Assembly: GCA_964407525.1 (NCBI GenBank)
Contig: CAYOWC010000103.1
Coordinates: 1 to 14,357, forward strand
Source of the DNA: DUZB01 sp964407525
GTDB taxonomy: Bacteria > Desulfobacterota > DSM-4660 > Desulfatiglandales > Desulfatiglandaceae
Reading direction: 5' to 3'
DNA: 14,357 nt
The notes under the pieces were generated by a model, which did no database searches, was not told the origin of the DNA, and worked only from the letters and a program-made list of their open reading frames with translations. This document shows positions 6,262 to 13,601 of this stretch, piece by piece (position 1 is the stretch's first letter; each line of letters starts with the position of its first letter). The position numbers were made by a program, and so were the translations under genes.

Positions 6262-9159
6262 ATGGACCTCGGGAATTTCGTTGAACATTTAAAAAACCAC
6301 CCTGATTACCAAAGCACCGTCGTTCACCATCGATATCTCCCTTCCCGCCAAGCGGTCTATGGACCACCCATACCTATGGATAAAGAACTGGGCGATGTCA
6401 TGGAAACCCTGGGCATCAAGAAACTTTACAGCCATCAGACGGAGGCCATTAAACTTGTACGGGAGGGGAGCAACGTGTTGGTGGCAACCCCAACCGCAAG
6501 TGGAAAAACCTTGGTCTACAATCTCCCGATCCTGGAGAAAATTCTCAGAAATCCCGATACTCGAGCGCTTTACATCTTTCCGTTAAAAGCACTGGAACAG
6601 GACCAGATGAAAGGATTGTCTGTCTGGCTAAAAATGCTCAGGGGAGGAAGCATAACTGCCGATATCTACGACGGCGATACGCCGCCTTACAGGCGGAAAA
6701 AGATTCGTCAAAACCCGCCGAATATTCTTTTCACAAACCCGGACATGCTGCACAAAGGCATTCTCGCACACCATCAGAGCTGGGAAAAATTCCTAAAGGA
6801 CCTCTCTTTTGTCGTCCTTGATGAAATCCATACCTATCGTGGTATTTTCGGATCACACCTGAATCAGATTATCAGGAGGCTGAAAAGACTCTGTAGACTC
6901 TATGGGTCCAGTCCCCGGTTCATTCTCCTTTCCGCGACCGTGAGGAATCCAAAAGAATTCGGCTCTAACCTTATCGGAGAGGAAGTCAAGGTAGTTCATG
7001 AGACAGGATCTCCCAGAACAGGCCAGCATGTGTTGTTTCTAAACCCTGAAATCAGCCCGAATTTTTCATCGGCAAAGCTCTTCATGGACTGCATCCGCAG
7101 GGATTTCAGGACCATTGTTTTCACCCAGTCCAGGAAAGTGACGGAACTGATTTATTTATGGGTTTCAAAGTTCTCCCCCGAAATGAAAACAAAGATCAGC
7201 TCGTATCGGGCAGGTTTCATGCCCGAGGAAAGAAGAGAGATAGAAAGGAAGCTGGCAGGCGGAAATCTTTTAGGCGTGGTGTCCACAAGCGCCCTTGAAA
7301 TGGGAATCGACATCGGGTATTTAGACATTTGCCTTCTGGTGGGGTACCCCGGAACGATTATAAACACCTGGCAAAGGGGCGGACGGGTAGGTCGTTCCGG
7401 CCGTGAATCCATGATCCTCCTGGTGGGAAAACCTGATGCACTGGACCAGTATTTCATGACCCACCCGGATGATCTTTTTGAAAGAGGCTTTGAAGCAGCT
7501 GTCCTGGACCCTGAAAACCCTTATGTCATAAGAGCCCATCTGCCGTGCGCAGCAGCAGAAAAGCCGATCACTCTCAGCGACAATCGATACTGGCCCGAGA
7601 AACTGAAACAATATCTCAATGATCTGGAGAGAACAGGAGACCTGAACCGAACTGCGGAGGGAGAACCCACCTGGTTTCCATCAAGAAGAAACCCCCATCT
7701 CACTGTAAATATCCGTTCAGCGGGAGAATCATATACTATTTTTGAAAGGGAAACCGGACAGGCTATCGGAACAGTGGATGGAATCAAGGCTTTCAAGGAA
7801 TGTCATCCAGGAGCCATATACCTTCACCGGGCGCGGTCCTATGTTGTACACAAGCTTTTGCTGGATAAAAGAGATATCGTGGTCGAACGTTCACAATTGG
7901 AATACTTTACACGGACCCGCAGTGAGAAGGAAACTGAAATCATCAAGATACATCGGGCGAAACCCGAGGGGCAATTTATTGTTCGTGAAGGCACGCTGAA
8001 AGTAACGGAACTTGTTACCGAATACGAAAAAAGGGCTCTCCCTGGACAGGGATTGCTGGGGGTCTATCCCCTCGAACTCCCTCCCGTTATCTTTGAAACC
8101 GTCGGATTATGGATAGAAATTGAGGACGTCATAAAAGCCTATATCGAGAGGGAAGGACTTCATTTCATGGGCGGTATTCATGCCATCGAACATGCCGCCA
8201 TTGGAATTTTCCCTCTCTTTGCCCTTTGCGATAGAAATGATATTGGAGGCATATGCTACCCCTTTCATGAACAGGTTGGAAAGAGCGCCATTTTCATTTA
8301 CGACGGATATCCAGGTGGTGTCGGCCTCGCCCAAAGAGGGTATGAAATCATTACCGAATTGCTTGAAAAAACATATCACCACGTGAGAGACTGCGGATGT
8401 GAAGACGGGTGTCCTTCCTGCATTCATTCTCCCAAATGCGGTTCGGGCAATAAGCCGCTTGATAAACAAGCTGCCCTCCTTATTTTAAAGAGCCTCCTGG
8501 GACATATCCCACTCAGAGAGATGGTCCCGGACACACAGGACACTGAGAAAGACAGCCAACCTGAACATCTCAATAATCGGGATCAACATGCTCCGGCCTC
8601 AATTCATCGTATGGTTTTTTTTGATCTTGAAACGCAGAAACTGGCCCAGGATGTGGGAGGTTGGAAAAACACCCACCTGATGAGGGTTTCTTTAGGCGTC
8701 CTTTTCGACACGGCTGAAAACCGGTTTTTCACGTTTTATGAAGACAGAGTTGATGACCTGATTAACCATTTGGAAAAGGCAGACCTGGTGGTTGGTTTCA
8801 ATGTAAAGCATTTTGATTACAGAGTCCTGAGTGCCTACACAAAAAAAGATCTTTTGAAACTGCCCACGTTCGATATTCTCCAGGACATTCACCAACGGCT
8901 CGGTTTCAGAGTGGGGCTTGACCACCTGGGAAAAGAGACCTTGAATAGAAACAAGTCTGCGGATGGGCTTAAGGCTGTAGAATGGTTCAGAAAAGGACAG
9001 ATGGAAAAGCTGGAAAAATACTGCAGGCAGGACGTGGTCCTCACGAGGGATCTTTTCAATTACGGAATGGTAAACGGGCATCTCATCTACAGGAAAAAAG
9101 GAATTGACACAAGGTTGCGGCTGTTGGTTGACTGGAACCTTGAGGAGATGGTAGGTTAG
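6262..9159 (+). CDS. MrfA/YprA-like superfamily 2 helicase fused to a DEDD-type exonuclease
   Basis: Numbering is from a possible GTG at 6244 (971 aa). I prefer the ATG at 6262 (965 aa), with AGG seven bases before it. Helicase: Walker A ATPTASGKT 81-89, DEIH box 193-196, motif III SAT 230-232, motif VI QRGGRVGRSGR 377-387. A DUF1998-like region follows, with a cysteine cluster C717, C719, C723, C726 and C732, as in MrfA/YprA. After a polar linker (about 755-788) comes an RNase H-fold exonuclease: D794 and E796 (FFDLET), D858 (GFNVKHFD), Y926 and D930 (YCRQD). In Bacillus subtilis the helicase MrfA and the nuclease MrfB are separate proteins that act together in mitomycin C crosslink repair. 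Here both activities appear in one chain, implying unwinding and degradation of damaged DNA by one enzyme. All DEDD residues are present, so the nuclease is probably active. The repair role is inferred from family knowledge. Confidence 0.88.
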   Translation: MDLGNFVEHLKNHPDYQSTVVHHRYLPSRQAVYGPPIPMDKELGDVMETLGIKKLYSHQTEAIKLVREGSNVLVATPTASGKTLVYNLPILEKILRNPDTRALYIFPLKALEQDQMKGLSVWLKMLRGGSITADIYDGDTPPYRRKKIRQNPPNILFTNPDMLHKGILAHHQSWEKFLKDLSFVVLDEIHTYRGIFGSHLNQIIRRLKRLCRLYGSSPRFILLSATVRNPKEFGSNLIGEEVKVVHETGSPRTGQHVLFLNPEISPNFSSAKLFMDCIRRDFRTIVFTQSRKVTELIYLWVSKFSPEMKTKISSYRAGFMPEERREIERKLAGGNLLGVVSTSALEMGIDIGYLDICLLVGYPGTIINTWQRGGRVGRSGRESMILLVGKPDALDQYFMTHPDDLFERGFEAAVLDPENPYVIRAHLPCAAAEKPITLSDNRYWPEKLKQYLNDLERTGDLNRTAEGEPTWFPSRRNPHLTVNIRSAGESYTIFERETGQAIGTVDGIKAFKECHPGAIYLHRARSYVVHKLLLDKRDIVVERSQLEYFTRTRSEKETEIIKIHRAKPEGQFIVREGTLKVTELVTEYEKRALPGQGLLGVYPLELPPVIFETVGLWIEIEDVIKAYIEREGLHFMGGIHAIEHAAIGIFPLFALCDRNDIGGICYPFHEQVGKSAIFIYDGYPGGVGLAQRGYEIITELLEKTYHHVRDCGCEDGCPSCIHSPKCGSGNKPLDKQAALLILKSLLGHIPLREMVPDTQDTEKDSQPEHLNNRDQHAPASIHRMVFFDLETQKLAQDVGGWKNTHLMRVSLGVLFDTAENRFFTFYEDRVDDLINHLEKADLVVGFNVKHFDYRVLSAYTKKDLLKLPTFDILQDIHQRLGFRVGLDHLGKETLNRNKSADGLKAVEWFRKGQMEKLEKYCRQDVVLTRDLFNYGMVNGHLIYRKKGIDTRLRLLVDWNLEEMVG

Positions 9160-9164
9160 TTACT

Positions 9165-9177
9165 GGTTGCTGGTTGC
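9165..9177 (+). repeat. Short tandem GGTTGC repeat after the helicase stop
   Basis: GGTTGC occurs at 9165-9170 and 9172-9177, preceded by TTACT, six bases after the helicase stop. It resembles the GGTTCA units after the ABC-F gene in style but is much shorter. It lies in the 85-nt gap before the next ATG. Confidence 0.35.
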
Positions 9178-9244
9178 GGGGAACTCTTCAAGGGCTGGAG
9201 CAAAAAAAAGATCCTGTAGAAACGGGAAAGAAGCCATTAAATCC

Positions 9245-9655
9245 ATGAAAAAGGTATTTGAATGTCGCATGTGCGGGGACTGCTGCTACGGAGAAGGTGG
9301 TATTTTCGTCCTGGACAAGGAAAAGGAAAAAATAGCCCACTTTCTCAAGATCACTGTACCCCAATTCTTGATGGAATTTTGCCAGGAACGAAATGGCAAA
9401 ACCTATCTCAAAGCGGGAGAAGATAATTTCTGTATCTTCTTTGACAGGGAAATCAAGGGATGCGGAATTCACCTTGTCAAACCGGGCAGGTGTGAGCTCT
9501 GGCCTTATTTTCCAGCAAACGTAAACGACCGGGAGACTTGGGAAATGGCCAAAACCGCCTGCCGGGGATTCAACAGGGACTGTTCCTTTGAAGATTTCAA
9601 GAGTCAGGCCCCAACAGCAATAGAAGGCAATGAAGAGACTGATAACGACGAATGA
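9245..9655 (+). CDS. YkgJ-like cysteine-cluster protein (putative metal or Fe-S binding)
   Basis: 136 aa. The N-terminus carries CxxCxxCC (C7, C10, C13, C14), the hallmark of the YkgJ/UPF0153 zinc- or iron-chelating family. Further conserved-looking cysteines follow at 46, 63, 73 and 83, the last in GRCELWPYFP, which is also typical. The chemical role of the family is not firmly established. I start at the ATG at 9245, just before the family's opening FECRMCGDCC. The frame is open back to a TTG at 9167, but that stretch contains the GGTTGC repeat and has no family similarity. The ribosome binding site is weak. It follows the helicase by 85 nt and precedes comF-like by 12 nt, so an operon is likely. 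Confidence 0.8.
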   Translation: MKKVFECRMCGDCCYGEGGIFVLDKEKEKIAHFLKITVPQFLMEFCQERNGKTYLKAGEDNFCIFFDREIKGCGIHLVKPGRCELWPYFPANVNDRETWEMAKTACRGFNRDCSFEDFKSQAPTAIEGNEETDNDE

Positions 9656-9667
9656 TTCAGGACCTCG

Positions 9668-10414
9668 ATGGAAATTCTCAGGCAGATCATCGACATCATA
9701 TACCCTCCACGATGCGGCGTCTGCAGTTCTTTTATGTGGGAAGCCCCTCTTAAAGGGAACACCAGCGGTCTTTCCATCTGTGATTCATGCCTCATGGGAT
9801 TTCACGAGCTCTCGTCTCCATTGTGCACCATGTGCGGGGCCCCTTTTCTCTCCGAAGTATTGGAAGATCACCCCTGCGAAGACTGTCTGAGAAATCGCCC
9901 TGCATACGCTGCTGCCGGTGCACCATATCTCTATGAAGGAAGTCTCCTCGAGGCAATACATCATCTGAAATACCATGGAAAAACTTGCATTGCCGGGTCC
10001 CTGGGATCTTTACTGGGCCGGTTCGCGCAGAACTGGCTGGGAAATGAATCTACAGACTTTTTAATCATACCTGTTCCCCTTCACCCTAAAAAATTGAGGG
10101 AACGCGGGTACAACCAGAGCCTGCTGCTGGCTAGACATACGGCGAAAAAACTTGGAACGGACCTGGATTGTCTGTCCTTGAGAAGAAGCAAAAACACAGC
10201 CCCCCAGACCGGGCTTGGAAAGAAACTGAGGCGAAAAAACGTAAGGAACGCCTTTAAACTGGAAGATGTGAACGTAATAAAGGGAAGAAATATTCTACTG
10301 GTTGACGATGTTTCAACTACCGGCAATACCTTAAATGCGTGTTCGAAAGCTCTGATAAAGGGGGGTGCAAGCAAAATTTACTGCATCACGTTGGCAAGAG
10401 CTGCGGGGTTTTGA
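9668..10414 (+). CDS. ComF-like phosphoribosyltransferase-fold protein
   Basis: 248 aa, the usual length for ComF/GntX-type proteins. The N-terminal zinc-ribbon region holds four CxxC pairs (C16/C19, C38/C41, C53/C56, C70/C73). The C-terminal half has the type I phosphoribosyltransferase fold: RGYNQ at 146-150, the conserved TAPQTGL stretch near 177-183, and the PRPP-binding loop LLVDDVSTTGNT at 210-221. ComF proteins in naturally competent bacteria help bring single-stranded DNA into recombination. In other bacteria the role is uncertain. The start has AGGA five bases before the ATG. It lies 12 nt after the YkgJ-like gene and two genes after a DNA repair helicase-nuclease, which fits a DNA-handling theme, though that is only context. 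Confidence 0.88.
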   Translation: MEILRQIIDIIYPPRCGVCSSFMWEAPLKGNTSGLSICDSCLMGFHELSSPLCTMCGAPFLSEVLEDHPCEDCLRNRPAYAAAGAPYLYEGSLLEAIHHLKYHGKTCIAGSLGSLLGRFAQNWLGNESTDFLIIPVPLHPKKLRERGYNQSLLLARHTAKKLGTDLDCLSLRRSKNTAPQTGLGKKLRRKNVRNAFKLEDVNVIKGRNILLVDDVSTTGNTLNACSKALIKGGASKIYCITLARAAGF

Positions 10415-10490
10415 CAGGAAGGCCCAATATTTTTTCTTCGTTTCAAAAAACCGTTAATTTTCAGATAAAGACAGGAATCGATTCACAACC

Positions 10491-10979
10491 ATGATACCAA
10501 CCACAGAAAAAATCAAGAGCCTTGATCGGGCCGGGGAAGAACGCCGGCAACTTAAAAAATCAGGAAGACGGGTCGTTTTCACCAACGGTTGCTTTGATAT
10601 CCTGCACCCGGGACACGTTCGCTACCTTAGCGCTGCCAAAACCCATGGGGATTTCCTGATCGTAGCCATCAATAGCGACCGTTCAGTCCGAGCCATTAAA
10701 GGTAGCCGAAGGCCGATTCTTGAAGAACAGTCCAGGGCCGAAATCATCGCGGCCCTTCAATCTGTAGACCTGGTGCTGATTTTTGATGAAGAAGATCCGC
10801 TGGCAGTGATTCAACACCTGTTGCCGGATATCCTTGTCAAGGGCGGAGACTGGGCCGAAGATCAGATTATAGGAGCGGAAACGGTCAGGCAAAATGGGGG
10901 CAGGGTAATAAGTATTCCCTTTGAAACAGGGTTCTCAACCACCAAAATCATAGAAAGGATCCTGAAAAAATACTCTTGA
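10491..10979 (+). CDS. rfaE2: D-glycero-beta-D-manno-heptose 1-phosphate adenylyltransferase
   Basis: 162 aa, a stand-alone version of the C-terminal domain of HldE. It transfers AMP from ATP to heptose 1-phosphate, giving ADP-heptose for the lipopolysaccharide inner core. Cytidylyltransferase-fold motifs: TNGCFDILHPGH at 31-42 with the HxGH signature at 39-42, VKGGDW at 116-121, and the C-terminal FSTTKII at 148-154. The kinase half (RfaE1/HldA type) is not in the window. It follows comF-like by 76 nt, and the ribosome binding site is weak (AGGA 14 bases before the ATG), so translation may be modest or the start slightly different. ADP-heptose synthesis supports a Gram-negative envelope. Confidence 0.93.
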   Translation: MIPTTEKIKSLDRAGEERRQLKKSGRRVVFTNGCFDILHPGHVRYLSAAKTHGDFLIVAINSDRSVRAIKGSRRPILEEQSRAEIIAALQSVDLVLIFDEEDPLAVIQHLLPDILVKGGDWAEDQIIGAETVRQNGGRVISIPFETGFSTTKIIERILKKYS

Positions 10980-11015
10980 CCGAACGGAAATATCGCCAAC
11001 GAATCGACATACTGG

Positions 11016-11044
11016 TTGCAAAAATCTGAAAGATCTGCTATAGA
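11016..11044 (+). promoter_or_regulatory. Sigma-70 promoter of tRNA-Arg
   Basis: TTGCAA at 11016-11021 and TATAGA at 11039-11044 are separated by exactly 17 bp. The predicted start near 11051 lies about six bases before the mature 5' end of the tRNA. Confidence 0.7.
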
Positions 11045-11056
11045 AGGTTTCCTTAC

Positions 11057-11133
11057 GCGCCCATAGCTCAGCTGGATAGAGTGACGGACTACGAATCCGT
11101 AGGTCGCAGGTTCGAATCCTGCTGGGCGCGCCA
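11057..11133 (+). tRNA. tRNA-Arg (anticodon ACG)
   Basis: A complete 77-nt cloverleaf. The acceptor arms GCGCCCA (11057-11063) and TGGGCGC (11123-11129) pair, followed by the discriminator G and an encoded CCA. The D stem is GCTC/GAGT. The anticodon stem ACGGA/TCCGT carries loop CTACGAA with ACG at 11091-11093. The T stem is GCAGG/CCTGC with loop TTCGAAT. The A34 is probably edited to inosine, as is usual for this tRNA, so that it reads CGU, CGC and CGA. It has its own promoter and terminator. tRNA-Arg genes are common attachment sites for integrated elements, and an AT-rich region follows. Confidence 0.97.
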
Positions 11134-11141
11134 GTAAAAAC

Positions 11142-11180
11142 AAGCACTTACGGCAAATCGACAAAAGTGCTTTTTTCTTT
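11142..11180 (+). terminator. Rho-independent terminator after tRNA-Arg
   Basis: AAGCACTT (11142-11149) pairs with AAGTGCTT (11165-11172) across a 15-nt loop and runs into a T-rich tract (11171-11180). The spacing from the tRNA CCA is eight bases. Confidence 0.8.
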
Positions 11181-11342
11181 TTAGCCCTGTTTTGTACACT
11201 CCTTGTACACTTTTTTATATTCTGGCCACAAAAAAACAACTTCAGAAACCTATACTGAAAACTCTATCAACCCTAACAACCCCGATCTATCACCCTTTGT
11301 CGGCCCTGCCCTAATCCCCGCGCCCGTTGGTAATACACAATT

Positions 11343-11361
11343 CGGCGCAATGCGCCGTTTT
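11343..11361 (+). terminator. GC-rich hairpin followed by four Ts
   Basis: CGGCGC (11343-11348) and GCGCCG (11352-11357) pair across the loop AAT, followed by TTTT. It could act as a weak terminator or be a folded relic. No gene clearly ends here. Confidence 0.3.
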
Positions 11362-11887
11362 GAAATTCTACTGCATCACCATACCCGTGGCCTGTACTGT
11401 AAGAAACGCTGCAAGTCTTTTCTATTCCAACCATACAATGACAAGGGCCTGCCCTTTGCCGTCGATTATCGTTCCCCTGGCTTGCTCCTGTAGTAAACCT
11501 CCACAAAAGAAAACCGGCATCCTTCCCCAGGTAACCGGCTATTCATTTCCAAAAATGAAACCAAAAACGGAAACATCCTCCTCGCTTGATATGGCCCACA
11601 GTCTTAACGGGCAACCACGTAACTCTCAGGCACCCACATTCAGAAGAGAAAGGCAAATATTCCCCAATAACGGGACGGATCCTCAACCTGTACTAATGGT
11701 ATGCCTCTGCCGCCAGACGGTGATTCTCATCCCTCTGACTACCTTCTGTGTCGGCCCCTCACGAAACTTGAAACCGCAGAAACACAGCAAGAGACGTCCT
11801 GTGTGATGAAAGGGGAGAACTAAAGACAGAAGGATTGATTTTCTGAAATGAGTTTTGTAATATGAGCTAATTTACAGAGGGCTCCTT

Positions 11888-11928
11888 TTATCAAATGATA
11901 AGCGATAAAAAAGTTTTTGATGCATAAT
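11888..11928 (+). promoter_or_regulatory. Possible promoter/operator of the three-gene cassette
   Basis: A palindrome TTATC-AAAT-GATAA spans 11888-11901, and a -10-like CATAAT lies at 11923-11928, giving a leader of about 35 nt. No good -35 box pairs with it. The palindrome is a candidate site for the helix-turn-helix protein encoded downstream. TTGACA at 11940-11945 lies too close to the start codon to be its -35 box. Confidence 0.25.
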
Positions 11929-11969
11929 AGAACAATATGTTGACATTATTGATCCTTAAGGTGTAAGAG

Positions 11970-12379
11970 ATGAGCAAGGGCTAGCGAAAGGGTCCCGAAT
12001 ATGATTTCGAGGTGTTTAGAGCGGCTTGTTGGAAAGACAAAAGTAGCATTTTCGTCTTCCCGGCGGCTCTAAAAAAAGCAGATGAGTTTTTTAATTTGCG
12101 TACAAAAACACAATTACTACAATTTATCGCTAACAATGGGCTAGAAGACTTAAAATTTGTCAACAAAACAGATTGGAAAAACAATCCTGATCCAAATAAT
12201 CCAGTAATGATTGATGCCTATGAATTCAGATCCATGTTTAAGTTGGGCTTATAGCTTTTATGCAAAACCCCAAAACTAAATGTTGGATTATTAAATCTTT
12301 CAAAGCTTCAACAAATGCAAACCAAACCATGATGATTGCTTTACAAAAAACGGGTTTACTGCCCTCGGGAGAAAGATGA
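11970..12379 (+). pseudogene. First gene of an ATGA-coupled cassette, broken by a TAG codon and a one-base loss
   Basis: An ATG at 11970, with AAGG about eight bases upstream, begins MSKG. Codon 5 is then TAG (11982-11984). After it the frame is open and protein-like to a TAG at 12252-12254, including FRAACWKDKSSIFVF, ALKKADEFF and MIDAYEFRSMFKLG. Near 12249-12251 the sense continues in another frame as IAFMQNPK, CWIIKSFKAS and MMIALQKTGLL, ending in a TGA at 12377-12379 that overlaps the next gene's ATG. One added base near 12250 restores a 136-codon gene. The TAG is one C-to-T change from CAG (Gln). I do not recognise the family. In toxin-antitoxin layouts the position before an MqsA-like gene is where the toxin sits, but that is inference. 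Alternatives: a shorter product from GTG 12012 (80 aa), readthrough, or sequencing errors. Confidence 0.6.
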
Positions 12380-13008
12380 TGCGTGATAAGATCTGCCCTG
12401 TATGTAGTGGGAATAGCATAGCAGAAAGTAAAATAGATGAAATCATAGAAGAACCTTTTGGAGGGCAAAAGGTAGTATCACTAAATATATACACATGCGA
12501 ATCATGCGGGTCCACGGGTGATTTTTTTAATGAAAATGAGGCTTCAATACGAAACGGCATATCTGAACTAAAAAATGATGCTATAGCCAATATTCTTGAG
12601 GATTTCTCTGAAAATAAGATTAGCTTATCTTCTATGGAAAGAGCGTTAGAATTACCCCAAAGAACATTGACAAAATGGAAGAACAGGGCATCAAACCCAT
12701 CCTCAACAGGGATAGCTTTATTGAAATTCTTGCGAGTATTCCCATGGCTCTTAGAGGTTGCCGAAAACAAATATGATTATGCTTCAGCAAAAAGAATCCA
12801 TATGACTGTTGCTTTTAAAGAGATGTTAAAACATATGAATTTCGATGAAGATGTTTTCCCTGGCACCGAAATGGGAGCAACTGCAAATTCAGCTTTCCTC
12901 TTTGTTCGGGTTGAGAACCGCATAACGGATCTAGTATCAGAGAATGGAATGCATCAGGAGTCACCTGTCCCGGAAATTACGGTGTCTTATCAGGGGAGCA
13001 CGGAATGA
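12376..13008 (+). CDS. Zinc-ribbon plus helix-turn-helix protein, MqsA-antitoxin-like in layout
   Basis: 210 aa. The N-terminal zinc-binding region has CPVC (C7, C10) and CESC (C41, C44). A helix-turn-helix region follows at about 62-125, containing ALELPQRTLTKWKNR and then LLKFLRVFPWLLE. This is the order seen in MqsA/YgiT antitoxins: a CxxC-CxxC ribbon, then a Xre-like DNA-binding domain. The C-terminal 65 residues (ASAKRIHMTVAFKEML onward) go beyond MqsA length and match nothing I recognise. The start overlaps the broken upstream gene (ATGATG). GGAG lies four bases before the first ATG and seven before the second (12379), so either may be used. Its stop overlaps the next gene. DNA is AT-rich (21 G or C in the 60 bases from 12541). 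Probably a DNA-binding autoregulator, with the palindrome near 11888 as a possible site. Confidence 0.78.
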   Translation: MMRDKICPVCSGNSIAESKIDEIIEEPFGGQKVVSLNIYTCESCGSTGDFFNENEASIRNGISELKNDAIANILEDFSENKISLSSMERALELPQRTLTKWKNRASNPSSTGIALLKFLRVFPWLLEVAENKYDYASAKRIHMTVAFKEMLKHMNFDEDVFPGTEMGATANSAFLFVRVENRITDLVSENGMHQESPVPEITVSYQGSTE

Positions 13009-13442
13009 AAATAGTCAGCTTTTTAATTTGTGATGATATAAGAAACGAGACGGGTGGCAAACATTCTCTCATGGGTGTTTATGGTAATTCAATTGAGTTT
13101 AGAGTTACTCCTGAAAATAAAAACAAATGGCCAAAAACAATGAGGATAGGGGTTTTTGTCAACATAAACCTTGAAGATAGCGACAAAGAAAAGAGCATAA
13201 ATTCATTCAACCTGAAAATTGATTACAATGGGGAAATTAAAGGGATTGCTCAGGGAATTTTTAGCCCTACAGATGTTCCGATATTTCACAGCGTAAATCT
13301 GGCGATACTCCATAACAATTTTTCTTTCAAAGAACCTGGCGAAATAAAATTTTCTTTAGATTTTTCTGATGTTAATAATGATGTTGTCGAGACTATCTCC
13401 CCTGAATACATCTTGAAAATTTCTGAAAAAATCATTAAATAG
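13005..13442 (+). CDS. Uncharacterised protein of the MKIVSFLICDDIR type (recalled as DUF6941-like)
   Basis: 145 aa. The start MKIVSFLICDDIRNE followed by GGKHSLMGVYG matches a family of small bacterial proteins I recall under DUF6941. The name is from memory and the function is unknown. The chain alternates polar and hydrophobic residues in a beta-rich pattern, with no signal peptide, membrane segment or catalytic signature. The ATG overlaps the stop of the helix-turn-helix gene (ATGA), and GGGGAG lies six bases upstream, so translation is coupled. As third gene of the cassette it may bind or modulate the other products, but nothing in the sequence proves it. Confidence 0.75.
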   Translation: MKIVSFLICDDIRNETGGKHSLMGVYGNSIEFRVTPENKNKWPKTMRIGVFVNINLEDSDKEKSINSFNLKIDYNGEIKGIAQGIFSPTDVPIFHSVNLAILHNNFSFKEPGEIKFSLDFSDVNNDVVETISPEYILKISEKIIK

Positions 13443-13445
13443 CCG

Positions 13446-13473
13446 AAATTTGGGAGATCAAAACACAAATTTT
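13446..13473 (+). terminator. Weak hairpin after the cassette
   Basis: AAATTTG (13446-13452) and CAAATTT (13466-13472) can pair, four bases after the last stop codon of the cassette. There is no T-tract beyond TTTC, so termination here is doubtful. Confidence 0.2.
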
Positions 13474-13477
13474 CAGA

Positions 13478-13601
13478 GCGGTGTCAATTCCCTCTCGTTT
13501 GATTTCCGGTTGTCTCCTACCTGCCTTAACAGGGCACGGTGTTTCATCAAAGTTTTCTTCCGTGATTTATCCCCTATTCCGGCAGGGAATTAGCACACCG
13601 C
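13478..13601. repeat. 124-bp element with imperfect terminal inverted repeats
   Basis: GCGGTGTCAATTCCCT (13478-13493) is the near reverse complement of AGGGAATTAGCACACCGC (13584-13601), with a two-base gap and one mismatch. Inside are nested smaller pairs, TTTGAT/ATCAAA and TGCC/GGCA. The interior encodes nothing I can support. The ends look like terminal repeats of a small non-autonomous mobile element or the ends left from a deleted insertion sequence. No target duplication is visible at the borders. It fills most of the 230-nt gap between the cassette and the leucine-rich-repeat gene. Confidence 0.5.

Larger units (their letters stand above)
11181..11969. other. 789-nt stretch with no supportable gene
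   Basis: The first 30 nt hold two copies of TGTACAC separated by TCCT (near 11193-11215). A pyrimidine-rich stretch follows (11270-11800) in which overlapping plus-strand frames stay open (11203-11493 from a TTG, and 11327-11806 from a TTG). Neither has a ribosome binding site or a recognisable domain, and a minus-strand frame at 11273-11506 is also open. Two small hairpins are visible: one at 11343-11357, and TTCATTT/AAATGAA at 11542-11559. From about 11820 the DNA turns AT-rich up to the next gene. This may be decayed coding or mobile DNA. I cannot name a source. Confidence 0.5.

Noticed and set aside
8692..9081. 129-aa minus-strand frame within the exonuclease part of the fusion gene
   Set aside because: The plus-strand frame there carries the complete DEDD active site; the reverse frame is a shadow.
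10862..11239. Minus-strand open frames (125 aa and, at 10935-11147, 70 aa) across the tRNA
   Set aside because: They are antisense to the tRNA-Arg gene. The SRIRTCDLRIRSPS-like peptide is the well-known false protein made by reading a tRNA backwards.
11273..11806. Hints of a formylglycine-enzyme or variable-lectin-like end (as in diversity-generating retroelements) on the minus strand
   Set aside because: The similarity is a few short words broken by many stops, and there is no reverse transcriptase or template repeat in the window.
13478..13601. Integron attC site
   Set aside because: The ends do not show the paired RYYYAAC and GTTRRRY cores, and no integron integrase is present.
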